Positions 11,202 through 22,926 are shown, counted from the stretch's first letter. The stretch is DNA of 64,000 bases from Cladopsammia gracilis (GCA_022457155.1 JAJGOT010000219.1:391001-455000); one strand, 5' to 3'. Numbers and translations are program-made. Notes: generated by a model not told the origin, from the letters alone.

Positions 11202-11352
11202 CTGGTTTATACTTCACTCCAAACACCTCCGTTCTCATACATGAATATTGGTTGTGTTTAGTTGCTATTACAAATCGTAACCACCTCGTTAAGGCTCCTT
11301 CGTATAAAATGTTCTTTTTCACTGTAGTCTCATCGCTATTCCCCGTAAAGGT
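11202..11352 (-). CDS. F5/8 type C domain, second half
   Basis: This 151-nt exon has an acceptor TTTTGTTTTCAG before 11352 and a donor GTGAAT after 11202. It starts in phase 0 and ends in phase 1. It encodes the C-terminal half of a discoidin (F5/8C) domain: TFTGNSDETT, then RWLRFVI, a histidine-asparagine pair, and CMRTEVFG. This matches the family pattern of a GN-D block, an RxxRF strand and a closing C-R-E-G motif. The phase-0 start fits the phase-0 end of the exon at 15227-15540, and the phase-1 end fits the first FTP exon. Confidence 0.88.
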
Positions 11353-11471
11353 CTGAAAACAAAATTATCATGTTAGTACACTTTTAATCGGTTTTGTAAT
11401 CAACTTTTGAGATTCATACAGACAGTGCTCTTCCGCTACTTAACTTATTAGACTTACATTACAATTACTCA

Positions 11472-12035
11472 AGTTCTCACACCAGTGGCATAAAAAGCAA
11501 CTTCCCAATATCTTCGACAACCACCTTCGCTACGCCAGTGACGTCCACACGTATAACACTAGATATGCTGCAAGAGGTAACTTCTATAAAGCACGCTTCA
11601 GGACTAATATCGGGAAAAAAAACATCATCAGCTTTAGCAGTTGATTCTTGGGAAAAATTACCAAAAGAAATCAAAGATCTTAGTCATTTTGATTTCAAAA
11701 AAAAAGTTAAACGGTATTTATTGTCGAAACAGATATACTGTCCAACCCCAGTCGTCTTCTAATTTTCGCTATTATTTGCTATTATATTTTTGCTATTTGT
11801 GTGCAATGTGTGTTTATGTGTTTGTAATAGATGTCTACATGTGAATTGCTACTATACAAGACTAGTGTCTAACTAGAAAACTGTATGGTTAACTTAGACG
11901 CTAGGCATTTCCACGAATGGTATTTATATTAGTTATTCGTCCTATTGTTTTAGTAATTTTAGTTTAGCTAGATATATATTTTCTTGTAACAAAAATGTCA
12001 TGGAAATGTGAAAATAAAGTATATTGTATTGTATT
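11472..12035 (+). mobile_element. LINE 3' end of a second family
   Basis: The frame encodes WHKKQLPNIF, HTYNTRYAARGNFY and then, after a one-base shift in an 8-A run (11615-11622), DSWEKLPKEIK and KKKVKRYLLSK before a stop at 11760. This is the C-terminal region of a LINE RT related to, but clearly different from, the copies at 95-727 and 10040-10912. The element ends near 12005-12035 in AATAAAG followed by TATTG-type short repeats, a common LINE tail. It is intronic and inactive. Confidence 0.75.
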
Positions 12036-12989
12036 CTATTCATTTGTCTTGTTGGTATAATAAAGGTTTGCGTTACTATTTTTTGCTTGCCACTCGATCC
12101 CATAAATTTGGCCGAAAAATCAGTTGTCGTCAGTTTGAGGCCAGCCCTGTCAACTATCCGTAGAATAATCAAACAAAATAAATAAAAAAATCATTCACAG
12201 TGACATCAACCAGATACAGGGATGTGTTTTGTTTTTGCGAGCCCAACATAATTGGTTTCCAAAATGAGAGAAATTTAAAATAAATTCAGTTAAGAGGAAA
12301 TGACTAGCGCGGCCAAAAAAGTTCGTGAACTAAGTCATGTGATCAAAAACTTATCCTCGAAGACAGGTACAAGCACCGCCCTGCTAATATTGCAACAACC
12401 AACCCCAATTCTACCATGCATGAAAGGCCTGAGATGTGACTGCTGCAGATCGTGTTAAAATCAAATCATAAGATAAGAGGCATAGGCAATTTCACTGCTA
12501 GGGAGCACCACCTGCCAAACAACAAATATTGTTGGTTTGGGTAGCTTTTTAAAATCTCAAAATTGCCCACAACGGGAGCAACGTTTTACATTCGATTCCC
12601 TCTCGCGCATGGTCGAAATTGTTCGGTATTCTTGCATATTCGATAATAAAAAAGTACTATAAAATTAATATTTTAAAGCTCCCGCAAAAACATACTGTAA
12701 AACCTCACGGTAGCATCTAAAAATGCCATCAAAGCTCATGACCTTGTGTCTGTTATTGGAAAAATATTGTAATCAACGTTCAGACTTTATTTCATATATT
12801 TGTCCTGGCGTGGAAGACAATATGCCGCGTTGGTTTAGCAGGTTTACTTTTCATAACCCATTCCGTTCTTTTCACAATTTTTTCACTCCTCCCCCGTTAG
12901 ATCATTTCCAGCTTAAGGTGGCTCCATATTATTGAGATGAAAAACATGTGTAAAATTTGACGCTGTTTGTAGAATGATTTTTCCCGCCG

Positions 12990-13013
12990 TTTCGGCAATG
13001 CTGCCTTCTTCAG
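12990..13013 (-). ncRNA. Hammerhead-like core, left copy
   Basis: Read on the minus strand: CTGAAGA, one extra A, a 4-bp stem GGCA/TGCC, then GAAA. Penelope-like elements are known to carry small hammerhead ribozymes. The extra A before the stem and the unclear stem III make this copy doubtful as a catalyst. Confidence 0.25.
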
Positions 13014-13676
13014 GGTACAAAACTATTTAAAAAACCGTTGAAAAGTTCGTTAATTTAGCACACGTGTCCAATTACATGATCACGCACGTGGCAGCGCGCG
13101 CTGGCGCGCGAGTGGGCAAAAAAGTAAATTCACGTAAAACTAAAGTCTTGATTCAGACCACTCGGGGCCATGGTTCCTTGCCTAAAAATGAAACGCATTT
13201 CCTGTTCCTTGCGATATTCTTGGTTGGCCAGGCCCGCTTTCAGTACAGCGACTTTCAAATCCTGCAGTGAGTGATTCGGTTGGTTAAAATGCGCAGGTAC
13301 AGGAAGGTCATGTAATCAAGGTCATGTTAGGTCATCAAGGTCATGTAAGGTCATGTAGGGATGTAATCAACAGCAGAAATGACCTTCCTGTACCTGCGCA
13401 TTTTAACCAACCGAATCACTCACTGCAGGATTTGAAAGTCGCTGTACTGAAAGCGGGCCTGGCCAACCAAGAATATCGCATGGAACAGGAAATGCGTTTC
13501 ATTTTTAGGCAAGGAACCATGGCCCCGAGTGGTCTGAATCAAGACTTTAGTTTTACGTGAATTTACTTTTTTGCCCACTCGTGCGCCAGCGCGCGCTGCC
13601 ACGTGCGTGATCATGTAATTGGACACGTGTGCTAAATTAACGAAATTTTCAACGGTTTTTTAAATAGTTTTGTACC

Positions 13677-13700
13677 CTGAAGAAGGCAGCATTGCCGAAA
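13677..13700 (+). ncRNA. Hammerhead-like core, right copy
   Basis: Same motif order as the left copy, at the 3' end of the right-hand Penelope-like arm. The two copies differ just after GAAAC (GTCGGG here, GGCGGG on the left), close to where a cleavage triplet would lie. Confidence 0.3.
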
Positions 13701-13826
13701 CGTCGGGAAAAATCATTCTACAAACAGCGTCAAATTTTACACATTTTTTTCATTTCATCATTCAGTATAACGCTGCGCAGGTAATTTAAATATTTAATTT
13801 AAATATTTATCATCCATATTATTGAG

Positions 13827-15226
13827 CCCTCCCGTCTTTTGCATTCCATTACAGCTAGCCTGATGGTGTGGCTAAAAATCTTTTACTTGAAACCGGTAAA
13901 TTTTTTCAGTAGCTACGCAGCTCTTTAGAACCTCTAATTTCATTGGACCTGTATACCACGCAGCTCTATTGTTTTTAGGTCTAGGTTCTATTGTTAGCCA
14001 TTGTTGTGTTGTTTGTTCTATTATTTTTTCAGCTAATCAGAGAAGACCTTGTAAGACCTGCGTACCGCCCCAATTTTTTATCAGTCAACAAAGTGGTATC
14101 CAAACGACGTCATCATTCGTTGCCATGGCAACGCGAAAAGAGGTCGAAATTACGCTATTTTGGACCATTTGAGGCGAATAACTTATAAACTACACGGTGA
14201 AAGTTTTACTTTTCGATATATTTTTGTTTAATTGGCAAGACAAACGTTTTAACAATTTACCTACCTTAAATTTATGTAAAAATGACATATCTCTGAAGTC
14301 TATGCACAGTTTTTTTTTCAAAATTGCCACAAATGTTTGTTATGTTTACTGAGACGAAAATATATAAAAATCAAAAAATTTTACCTAGCAGTTTTGAAGT
14401 TATTAGCCTCAAAAGATTGAAAATGGGGTCTTTTTCGCCTCTTTTTACGTTGCCATGGTAACCAATTTCGATTTCGAAGCCACCTAAATTTGTTCATTGG
14501 TTAAGTGTTTACAAACCTGTACTAAACGTTTTCTCTTAACTTTACTGGTGTAGCTGTGATTGAATATCATAGATGTATCATGATAGGAATGTTTAAACTA
14601 TTAGGAGCCACCTTAACATTTGTTTTCACTGGGTCTGAAACACCTCACCGCCACTCACTCTCTTATCGTTTTTTATTCTTTTTTTGTCCCAGTCGCATGC
14701 AGTTTGATTTATTAAAAATTAAAATATAATTGAAACCAAGGGAAAGGAAAGGAAAAGGAAAGGTTGTAGCAAAACTAAGTTTTCTTAGACAATACATGGA
14801 TGCATTAAAAACTGGCACTTTAAACGGCGGAATCATTACCGATCCTGTATACGGAGGATGTGCCCGCGGTACAAGTGGCAGTCAAAACAGAGTTGTTGTA
14901 CGTCATCAGCCACTAAATAATTGTGCTTTTTAGTGTCGACTAAATGAAGTACCTATCGAAATCACATTGTTTATGGCACTCGAGAGGACGCTATAACAAA
15001 ACAATTTGGAGAAATAATAAGAATAGTAAATCACTGTTTTTGAGTTAAACTTAACCAATAACTTTCCAAAAGCATTGGAATTACAACGATCGAAACACCA
15101 AAAAGGTAGTCTAAATCCACATGACACAAATGACGTAGGACACTCAGTTTTTTCCGCGCGCTGGGCTGTGATTGCTTAATTCAGATCAGGCCGTATGCAA
15201 GGCAGGCAATAGGAACAACAAGCTAC
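13827..15226. other. Intron, no gene seen
   Basis: AT-rich sequence inside the intron between the two F5/8C exons. The short frames near 13969-14188 and 14730-14933 have no recognisable domain, and I see no splice-bounded exon. Confidence 0.5.
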
Positions 15227-15540
15227 CTTAACTTGTCCAATGTCTTTATAATCTGTCCAAGTTGTCCCATCTGTGGATGTCTGTAGGGTGTATGTCTTCA
15301 CCCAATCCGCTGATTTGGAATTCCCCTGAGTGGACACAGCACAGATGATATGAAGTGTCTTAAAGTCGATCTGCAGAAATGGAGAACTGTCACTTGTGGA
15401 TGCACACCATGCTGGCCCTGCCGTGTATTTCAATCGGCCATGATTGGCCGGTGTGTTCAAATTTAGTTCAGAAGAAGCACTTATTTGACTGTTTAGGATT
15501 GCATTACTTTCCATTCCAAGATCAAGATCAATACAGTCTC
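15227..15540 (-). CDS. F5/8 type C (discoidin) domain, first half
   Basis: This 314-nt exon has acceptor TTTTACTGCAG before 15540 (phase 1) and donor GTAGCT after 15227 (phase 0). It encodes DCIDLDLGMES at the start, SQISASSELN, then GPAWCAS, FLQIDF, the AVSTQG strand and YTLQTSTDG, ending in TDYKDIGQVK. These are the ordered landmarks of the N-terminal two thirds of a discoidin domain, which in other proteins binds carbohydrate, collagen or phospholipid. The second half is the exon at 11202-11352. Its first codon is completed by the last base of the signal peptide exon. Confidence 0.9.
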
Positions 15541-15582
15541 CTGCAGTAAAATAGTATAAAAAACATTAACCACAATTATAAA

Positions 15583-15761
15583 ATTCTCTACTTGCACAAA
15601 TCCCATGATACACCTCTTTTACCCCCCGAAATTTTGCATAATCATTGTTTGCAATTTCTCCTGGGACATGAAGATGTCCCAAGGGAAATCTAAAACAATG
15701 CCTATGCAAATTTTTTTTGGGGGTAGAAGCGGTGTATTATGATATTGTGCAAGTAGAGAAT
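15583..15761. mobile_element. MITE of the ATTCTC family
   Basis: The inverted ends start ATTCTC and run about 55 bp inward with CATGATACACC-type and CCCCCGAAATTTTGCAT-type blocks. The centre is partly palindromic (GGGACAT/ATGTCCC). It closely resembles the element at 60470-60632. Confidence 0.6.
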
Positions 15762-16258
15762 GCTCAAGGAAATGCGCGCTCTATGATTGGGTAAAACGAG
15801 TTCATTATAACTCGATAAAGCACGCGCGTGACGTAAGGTTCATTATAAAAGAAATAAAAAAACTTGTTCCTCGTGCATTGTTTAGTTATATGAGCCCTTG
15901 GGAATTAAGAACACTCGAGAAGTACGAGGAGCACTCGCCTTTGGCTCGTGCTTCTCTGCACTTTTCTCGTGAGTCTTTAATATAGTGCGCATGGCGTGAC
16001 ATACTGCTACGTCATGCAACAGGGTATTTCAAACAACAATTACATGTAAAACGTTTCCTGATGTGGATTTGCGTGCTTCTTGTCATTTTCTTTGTCCTTT
16101 TCCTTTCATTAATTTTGTAACAGTTTGAATACAAGATTAATATAATTTCCTTTGTTTTTTCAACAGAAAGTCTTACGGGTTGTCATATTTTAATTTTGTT
16201 CTGCTTGGTTCAAGCAAACTCGATAAACTAAGGCATAAGTTGTCATCAACAATTCGTT

Positions 16259-16293
16259 GGATGTAATTCGCACATCATGTGCGAATTACATCC
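16259..16293. repeat. Perfect 16-bp hairpin
   Basis: GGATGTAATTCGCACA (16259-16274) and its exact reverse complement (16278-16293) flank a 3-nt loop, about 45 bp before the RT fragment. Confidence 0.8.
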
Positions 16294-16336
16294 AGTGATT
16301 GCAGGAAAAACAACTTTCGCTTAATCAGATTAGTAC

Positions 16337-17131
16337 TTGGGACTTTCCACTCTTTATACTAGCCTTCCACATGCCAAACTTAAACATCAACTCCACGATC
16401 TACTCGCAAGGGTTTTTAACACCAGATGGAAGAGTTTCATAGCAACCAATAATTTCCACACATTCTGGGCCAATGATAGGAAGTCTACGAAGTACACTTA
16501 CTTCTCCTTTTGGCAACTGTGCCTCGCTATTGACCTTCCTATCGACAATATCTACGTCCGCTTCGGAAACTCAGTTTTCCGGCAAATTATTTGCATACCA
16601 ATGGGCACTAAAAGCGCGCCTTTGTTGGCTGATCTGTTCCTCCACACCTTCGAGTATGAGGTTCATGCTCAGAACAATGAAGCAAGATATGACCAAAACC
16701 ATCCAATTTAGCAACACCTTTCGTTATATCGACGATTTATTGAGCGTTAACAATGACAATTTTGGAAATTACATCAGCGACATTTACCCGTCGCCCTGGA
16801 ACTAAAGGACACTACCTTAACATCAAATGAGGTGTGTTATCTGGACACGAGAATCAAGAATGGTGACAGCAACACACCTTTCCATCTCAACGTCTACGAC
16901 AAGAGGGATGACGGCTCATTTCGGATTGTCAATTTTCCTCATATGGACAGCAACATTCCCGCCAATCCGGCCAATGGTGTTTATATATCTCAATTGGTAA
17001 GATATGCTAGAATTTGCACATCGAGTTGGATTTTATACATAGACTTCGCCGACTTTCATCACGTCTCCTTCATCAAGGGTTCAAATCTACGCTCCTTCGT
17101 AAATCGTTTCCTTACGGGTAACCACTCTTAA
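16337..17131 (+). pseudogene. Reverse transcriptase fragment, broken by frameshifts
   Basis: Three overlapping frames encode one RT. First come STLYTSLPHAKLK, a FW/YxxF region and IPMGTKSAPLLADLFLHTFE. After a shift near 16711 comes FRYIDDLL with the YxDD catalytic aspartates intact. After a shift near 16800 come CYLDTRI, VYDKRDD, IVNFPHMDSNIPANP and GVYISQLVRYARIC. A further shift near 17030 leads to RLRRLSSRL and QGFKSTLLRKSF. The order and motifs are those of an animal retroelement RT of Penelope-like or a related group. I cannot fix the clade. It lies in the first intron of the lectin gene and is not functional as written. Confidence 0.75.
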
Positions 17132-17430
17132 TTACAAAAAGTTGTAATTGGATAGTGACCGCGTGCTTAAATTACGTAAAAATAGGCCTAGGATGACCAA
17201 ACGCAATCTAAAAGTTTGTTGTTAAAACTTAACGATTAATTTAGAAATAGCACGCAGCTACTCTCAATCTAAAAACAAAAACTTGCTTATAGAGAAACAT
17301 TTTTGTTTCCTCTTGTCTGCAGAGTTAACGAAAAAAAGATGTTGGCCATTGCTAAAATATTTTACACTATGAGATCTTTATCTGTTATTTGTAAAATAAT
17401 CTTCTGGATAACTCTACTGACTCGAGTCTA
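17132..17430 (+). mobile_element. Probable 3' region of the RT element
   Basis: Sequence directly after the RT fragment, including ACACTATGAGATCTTTATC and GGATAACTCTACTGAC, recurs near 39320-39395. That marks it as part of a dispersed element rather than unique intron. Confidence 0.45.
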
Positions 17431-17848
17431 CAATAAAGGAAATCTAATCAGAAAACTTGAAAATATGTAACAACGGCCTCAAATGTACATAATAGCGGAG
17501 CTATTGCCCGGCCGAAGGCCTGGCTGCGCAGCACCATACTCATAGAACCAGAGAACCATAGAACCCATGGCCGTCATTTTTCATGGTCATGGCTAGCGGA
17601 ATGTTTCGCGGGCGCGTTGTGTGCCCGCCGCCGCCGTCGCTTAGGGCTAACTCGCGGGCGCGTAGACCGTCGCAAAACATGCGCGTATGACGCCACACAA
17701 CATCCGGGATCTTTGCAATTTTCACGTGAAATGGGAAAACACTTTTGACGTTTTGCTGTGTTTAGCGGAGAAAACCGATTCAAATTAAAGTCGTTATTCT
17801 CCTGAATTTTTTCGCGGTTTGCTACTCAAGACAGGGATACTAATTAAG

Positions 17849-18123
17849 ATATAAAATATCAGCAAGACCACAGCGACAAACCGTTGAGTGGTGCCGGATC
17901 TCCCAGTTGTAGACCTGGATCAGTACAATAATTACTTGTATAAAATCAGAAAACGGCAAACTGATCCTTACGGCAAGGCGATGAAGGAGTAAATAAAAGA
18001 ATAAAACAAAATTTATATTTAAACGAATTTGCCCAATTCGTTTAAATATAAATTTTGTTTTATTCTTTTATTTACTCCTTCATCGCCTTGCCGTAAGGAT
18101 CAGTTTGCCGTTTTCTGATTTTA
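17849..18123. mobile_element. Insertion containing a perfect 91-bp-arm palindrome
   Basis: Arms at 17939-18029 and 18035-18125 are exact reverse complements with a 5-nt loop. The whole insertion is bounded by an 11-bp direct repeat TACTAATTAAG at 17838-17848 and 18124-18134. No coding potential. Fresh insertion by a copy-and-foldback event is inferred from the perfect symmetry. Confidence 0.75.
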
Positions 18124-18134
18124 TACTAATTAAG

Positions 18135-19969
18135 GGATACTCAGAAGCCGCTATTAGTGGAAATAGAAGAGCTTTCAGAGATAAAATCTTGCTTCGAGGA
18201 TGGGAGCAATGCGGGAAGATGTTTGTCACTTCGGGTTTCAGAACTGAAGAAGCGGAGATTTAAACAATTTCCAAGCAGTGGAGGGACTTAAAGGTAAAAC
18301 AAAATACATTTTTCGATGGGAATTTATGTTGATATCAATCTGTGATTGACTTTTTTGTCTTCTCGCTAGTTTTCGGGAGAATTGTTTATAACGCGCTCAA
18401 TTAAATTCAGTTGTTTTGATTTCTTTCATCGGAGACATCTCGGCCTCGATGAGCTCTTAATGGTTCGCGTTCTGCTTTTAAACATAAACGTTTGGAGATT
18501 TGAATAAAATTTTTCGAAAGAAGATTATGTTGTCCATTTTTATGCGTTTGTTCATTCATTACATAGGTTGAAAAGCGATTTTATGTAAACAAAACAAAAC
18601 AAGACTTGGATTTTATAATTGTAAACTTCACTAGCTCGCGTGGTCTTATGCAAATATGTTTGTGTATTTTTTGCAATTTTGATTTCCAAATCAGTTTCTC
18701 GGACAATTTTTATAAGCAGCAGGTGTATTTTATTTGGAAATTAGTCGTACTAATTATTCTAGACGGAGAAAAAGTTGTTTTTGTGAACTTTTGTACGGTC
18801 TAAATGTACTGTGCAAACGGTCGCGTAAGTCTGTTTTTGAGAATTGCTAAAATTAAAAGATAGGCCGGTCGTCAATTTATTCTTGTGCTTCCGACCTTTC
18901 ACCTCAGTTAAGTTTATCATCGGCTTTCTGTTCAAAGAGCGACGCTGTTAGGCTCAGGCTATCTATATATATTAATTAGTACACAAAACAGACAGCATAA
19001 AATTGTGACTTTTCAGGTCACACCTTAGGATTTCAACCATTAAATAAAAGTTAAAAGCGCATTACAGGAGTCAACGTCTCACGTCTTGTTTCTTCCGTCG
19101 ACGACATCAGAACTTTCATTCAAGCTGTGGAGGTTTTAATCCCTTCTCTTTACCTTCAGCTAGTATGTAAATTCTTCAGGTGCAATAGTTATATTCATAA
19201 AGAAAACTTAGTCAAGTGCTGGGCTAGTCAATCTCTACATACATCGCCAAAACAGTACGCAAACAAATGAACCTTTGTCCATTACATAGACATATTACTG
19301 GAATAAATATAACAAGATTAGTTTATTGCCTGCATTTGAGGTTTTCGCAACCTATTCCAGTAGAGCGAAACATAGTTTGTGTCGGTCGATACGGCTTTTC
19401 AGTGTAAAGTACCAATCAAACAGTGCAGGACAGTCGATGATAGTTATGGTGAGAGTTTTAATGCCAACCATGATGTCCTGTCATGCTGGCGATGAAACGT
19501 TGCATTGTGGTACAAAATAGTTGTCGATAGTTGGTGGAATATAACATGAACAAAGTCACCCATTAACTCCTCGCTTGACCGCTCGCAGACACTATTTCAT
19601 GACGAACAAACAACTTGTTGGCTGAAATCGTCTTAGTTTTCGGGCCTCGAAAAGACTGATGACTTTTCGTGGTCACTTTCAAATGTACAGCTGAGCAAGC
19701 TACTTCAGGTGACTAACTGACCGAACAACCGACATCAACTATCACGCGCTCGGTCAAACGATCAGTACTATCAACAACTAGAGTGATCAGTTTACTTAAC
19801 CGTGCCGCCCCCATGAGTATTTCAGGATTTTCCAGCAGGATTTCTATTAACATGACATGATAATTACCTTCGAGATTCAAATTCTGTCAACAAAGACACT
19901 AAGCACATTAACCAAAGTGTTGCGGCATGTCAAGCTCATCAAACGAACGTATTTGAAGACCTACTGACA
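18135..19969. other. Intron, no gene seen
   Basis: No frame longer than about 65 codons and no domain is seen. It is part of the long first intron of the lectin gene if exon 1 at 31267-31336 is right. Confidence 0.45.
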
Positions 19970-20395
19970 CAAGGAGCAGAGGAGCCAAATTTGACCTTTA
20001 CGCGTTCGATCTTCGATCTGTTGTTTACGAGTTTGTTTTTCGCCCCAGCGGGACCCCAAGCGTAATGGTAAGTACTTCATGTATCCCCTTTCCGTTGGGT
20101 AACCGCAAATTGTTGACTGTGGGCGCCACAAAATCGTTACGCAGCAAGAAGAGAGACAAGGGAGGAAACATATTTGAGCCTAATTTTTGATCCCCGATTA
20201 CTCGCTTTTGATTCAATAAAAAGTTCTGATTTTTGGCATGTAGCTTTATATGGACAGTCTCTGGACAGCTTTTCAACAATTTCGATGAAGAGATCCATTA
20301 AACGCTCTTTTCGGTGATCGCTCTTTTTGGCGTTCAAAGTTGACTTTCGTAGGATGTGGACCGCAACATACTGGTGACGGAAATACGTCATACGA
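19970..20395 (-). repeat. Dispersed repeat R, copy 1 (inverted relative to copy 2)
   Basis: Read on the minus strand, blocks CCGTCACCAGTATGTTGCGG, TTTCCTCCCTTGTCTCT, ACGCTTGGGGTCCCGCTGG and TCAAATTTGGCTCCTCTGC occur in this order. The same blocks in the same order occur on the plus strand at 25630-25895. The overlapping open frames are poorly conserved between the copies, so I do not call a protein. Confidence 0.65.
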
Positions 20396-20660
20396 GAGGT
20401 GTGCTCCACTCCACTGCAGTGGAGCACCGAAATAACGATAACTCGCCAAAATCGCGCTAAATCGCCCCGAGGAGCAAGCAAACAGCAAAGAAAACAACAC
20501 AGCAACAGGGTAAGTCAATTTTATTCACATAAGATTCGAATTTTTAAGTTTTGAAGCAAAACCGTTACGTTCTCATACAAACCTTTATAAACACAATACC
20601 GCTCATAAAGCAAGGGTCACGTCCCGGTTATCTAATAGTGAGCTTGGGCCGCCTGTGGTC

Positions 20661-22050
20661 GACTTTGCGGAGCTATATCTCCACTTTTTTAAAAGATATC
20701 GCTTTTAAACTCGGCCACTTTGCTAATTTTGAGATGCTTTTTCCAGCAGTGTCGATGGATTTTTGCTGTCAGGCCAATATAAAAATTTGATAAAAACGTG
20801 ACAAGGTCTATTTTGAACGGTTGGCATAACTTCCGTTTTATTGACGGCGTGTCACTTTCGGAGTTTTTATCTCGTTAATGCGCTTGCGCATTAAGCGAGA
20901 TTTCGAAGTCGAGTACTAAAAAGGGACAAAAGTTGTTAACAAAATTTTGTGGACTTTTGTCCGGGGGGGTTTCTTGTTCCTTCTTTATAGAAGCTATATT
21001 AGGGCATTGAGGATATGGTTGGTTAAAGCGGTTAGGATTTCAAGAAGGGCGTCACATACTGCCACTAAAATGTTTGGGGAGCACCCCCGGACCTATTGTT
21101 AATTTCCCTAGGGTATTGGGATGTCAGAACTTGTGATGAACTTGTCATATCTCACATTACGTTACCGCAAAGGCATTAAGTTCTTCTTATAAAGTTTCGA
21201 TATCTCATGTTACCTATCAGCTTCAATCATTTATCGTAAAGCCAAAAATAGGTCAAATGCGTTTTTTGGCAAACGCAGTTTGAGAATTTCACGGTGTATT
21301 TTTACGAATGGCGACGTTTTAAGAAAGTTAAATGGGACGGGAAAGTTTGTGTTTTAATATGAGCGATATGGCAGAGCAAAATTTGCGTTTGTTCTAGTAC
21401 GCGGGTGGCGGCTTAGAATTTTAAACATGAACGCTTATCAGCATAAGTGGAAAAGCGTTATTTCCTGAATTATTCTACAGCTCTCACGCAATGCAAGTAT
21501 GAACGTCCCAGTATGGGAATCCCGAAACGTCGAGTTGGATATCGAGTTCGAGTTCGAGTTCGAGTTGGACTTCGAGTTGGATTTCGAAATATGAAAAACT
21601 ATAATCGATAAAAATCGACAGTCTCCTTACGGACACCTCTCTAATACGGATACCTCTCTATTACGGACAGTTTCCTGTGTCCCGACAAAATTCTCACATA
21701 TTTTCTTTAAAAAAAGACCTCTATAATACGGACCCTCTCTAATACGGACAACGGACACTAAATTCGGTCCCAGAGAGCAAATTAATATAAACTTAACCTC
21801 TTTATCACGGACACTCCGGTGATCAGGTGATGATAGTTTGAGTAAGTAATACAATTTCCTGTTTGCGGTTACAAACATGTATCGCAAGACGTTTTCAGAA
21901 TAGACCTTATCACGGTTTTTCCAAAATTTTATATGGGCCTGATAGCAATAATCCATCGACACTGCTGGGAAAAGCGTCTCAAAATTAGTAAAATGGCCGA
22001 GTTTAAAAGCGATATCTTTTAAAATAATGGAGATATAGCTCCGCAAAGTC
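20661..22050. mobile_element. Inverted-repeat-bounded segment
   Basis: Arms of about 156 bp (20661-20816 and 21895-22050), starting GACTTTGCGGAGCTATATC, are imperfect reverse complements (about one mismatch per ten bases by eye). They enclose 1.08 kb. Inside are a GAGTTC hexamer microsatellite (21534-21582) and, at 21620-21830, repeated TCTCTAATACGGACA-type blocks typical of Tigger/pogo-like transposon ends. No transposase frame is visible. Confidence 0.5.
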
Positions 22051-22074
22051 GGCAAATTTCACAGACGTTTGTAT

Positions 22075-22124
22075 CGCGCGGCCAAATATCTTGCCTACCG
22101 GTAGGCAAGAAATTTGGCCGCGCG
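22075..22124. repeat. 25-bp-arm palindrome without loop
   Basis: CGCGCGGCCAAATATC and following TTGCCTACC meet their reverse complement at the central ACCGGT (22097-22102). There is one mismatch in 25 bp. Confidence 0.85.
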
Positions 22125-22565
22125 GATCTGGATCAGTAAAATCCTGTACAAGATAAACTAGTAGTTTCCATTGGAAAGTGAAGTGCTGCGAGTAAAGCTT
22201 ATTGCAGAAGAAGACTTGTTTGGAGATATCTCGTTAATTGCATGTACTTTAGATAGTGAACAGATCATTGCCATTATTAGATTTAGGTACATGGTGGAAT
22301 GTATTGACGGTGATAAAAATTGCGCTTTGATTATGCAATAGTATGCAAGGGATCTCGTGATTTTGCTGAACAAACTAATTGTGCAAATGTAGAAGTTATT
22401 GTTTGCTGCAATTCTTTCTACAGTTCTATTCGTGTAAAAGGAAAAGTTTGTTGTTCTGAATTGAATGACAAAGCAAGCATTTTAACAACCATTTTATAAA
22501 CGATTTCAGCGTTTCGATTCAAGACATACATTGGCATTATTACGGACTTAACTGAGAAGATATTA

Positions 22566-22926
22566 GTGCCATTTATACGGGAGAAAATAAGACGCGTCTT
22601 ATCTAAGACGCGACTTAAATAAGATGCGAAGTGTACCATTTATACGTTTGCGTCCAACATAAGACGCGAAGATCACGTATAAATGGTTCGCGTCTTATTT
22701 TGATACGGCGCACTTGTTGTTCACGTCTTATTTAGGACACGAAAGCATTTATACGAGGAAGTTCACGTCTTATTTAAGACGCGGACAAAATAAGAACTTA
22801 AAAAATAAGTCGCGTCTAAAATAAGACACGAATGCTTATTTTGTACTGTTTATACGATCGGTTCGCGTCTTATTTAAGTCGCGTCTTAGATAAGACGCGT
22901 CTTATTTTCTGTCGTATAAATGGCCC
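22566..22926. mobile_element. MITE made of GACGCGTCTTAT-type repeats
   Basis: Terminal inverted repeats of about 65 bp begin GCCATTTATACG and contain AATAAGACGCGTCTTATC. Further GACGCG/CGCGTC-TTAT blocks in both orientations fill the interior. TATTA lies at both outer borders (22561-22565 and 22927-22931), a candidate target duplication. No coding potential. Confidence 0.7.

Larger units (their letters stand above)
12937..13812. mobile_element. Head-to-head pair of Penelope-like element 3' ends
   Basis: Two arms of about 380 bp are near-perfect reverse complements around a spacer of about 70 bp rich in AGGTCATGT repeats. The right arm on the plus strand encodes the end of a GIY-YIG-type endonuclease domain: HFNQPNHSLQDLKV, then EYRMEQEMRFI and GLNQDFS, with a TGA at 13558. 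The left arm is the same sequence on the minus strand. The pair is bounded by a 14-bp direct repeat TCCATATTATTGAG at 12923-12936 and 13813-13826. That indicates a single insertion event. Both copies are strongly 5'-truncated and lack RT. Confidence 0.75.

Noticed and set aside
13064..13626. Mirrored open frames starting MSNYMITHVAARAG
   Set aside because: They are the antisense of the Penelope-like endonuclease arms in an inverted repeat.
21627..22055. 142-codon minus-strand frame
   Set aside because: It runs through an inverted-repeat arm and Tigger-like end repeats, and its sequence is explained by those.
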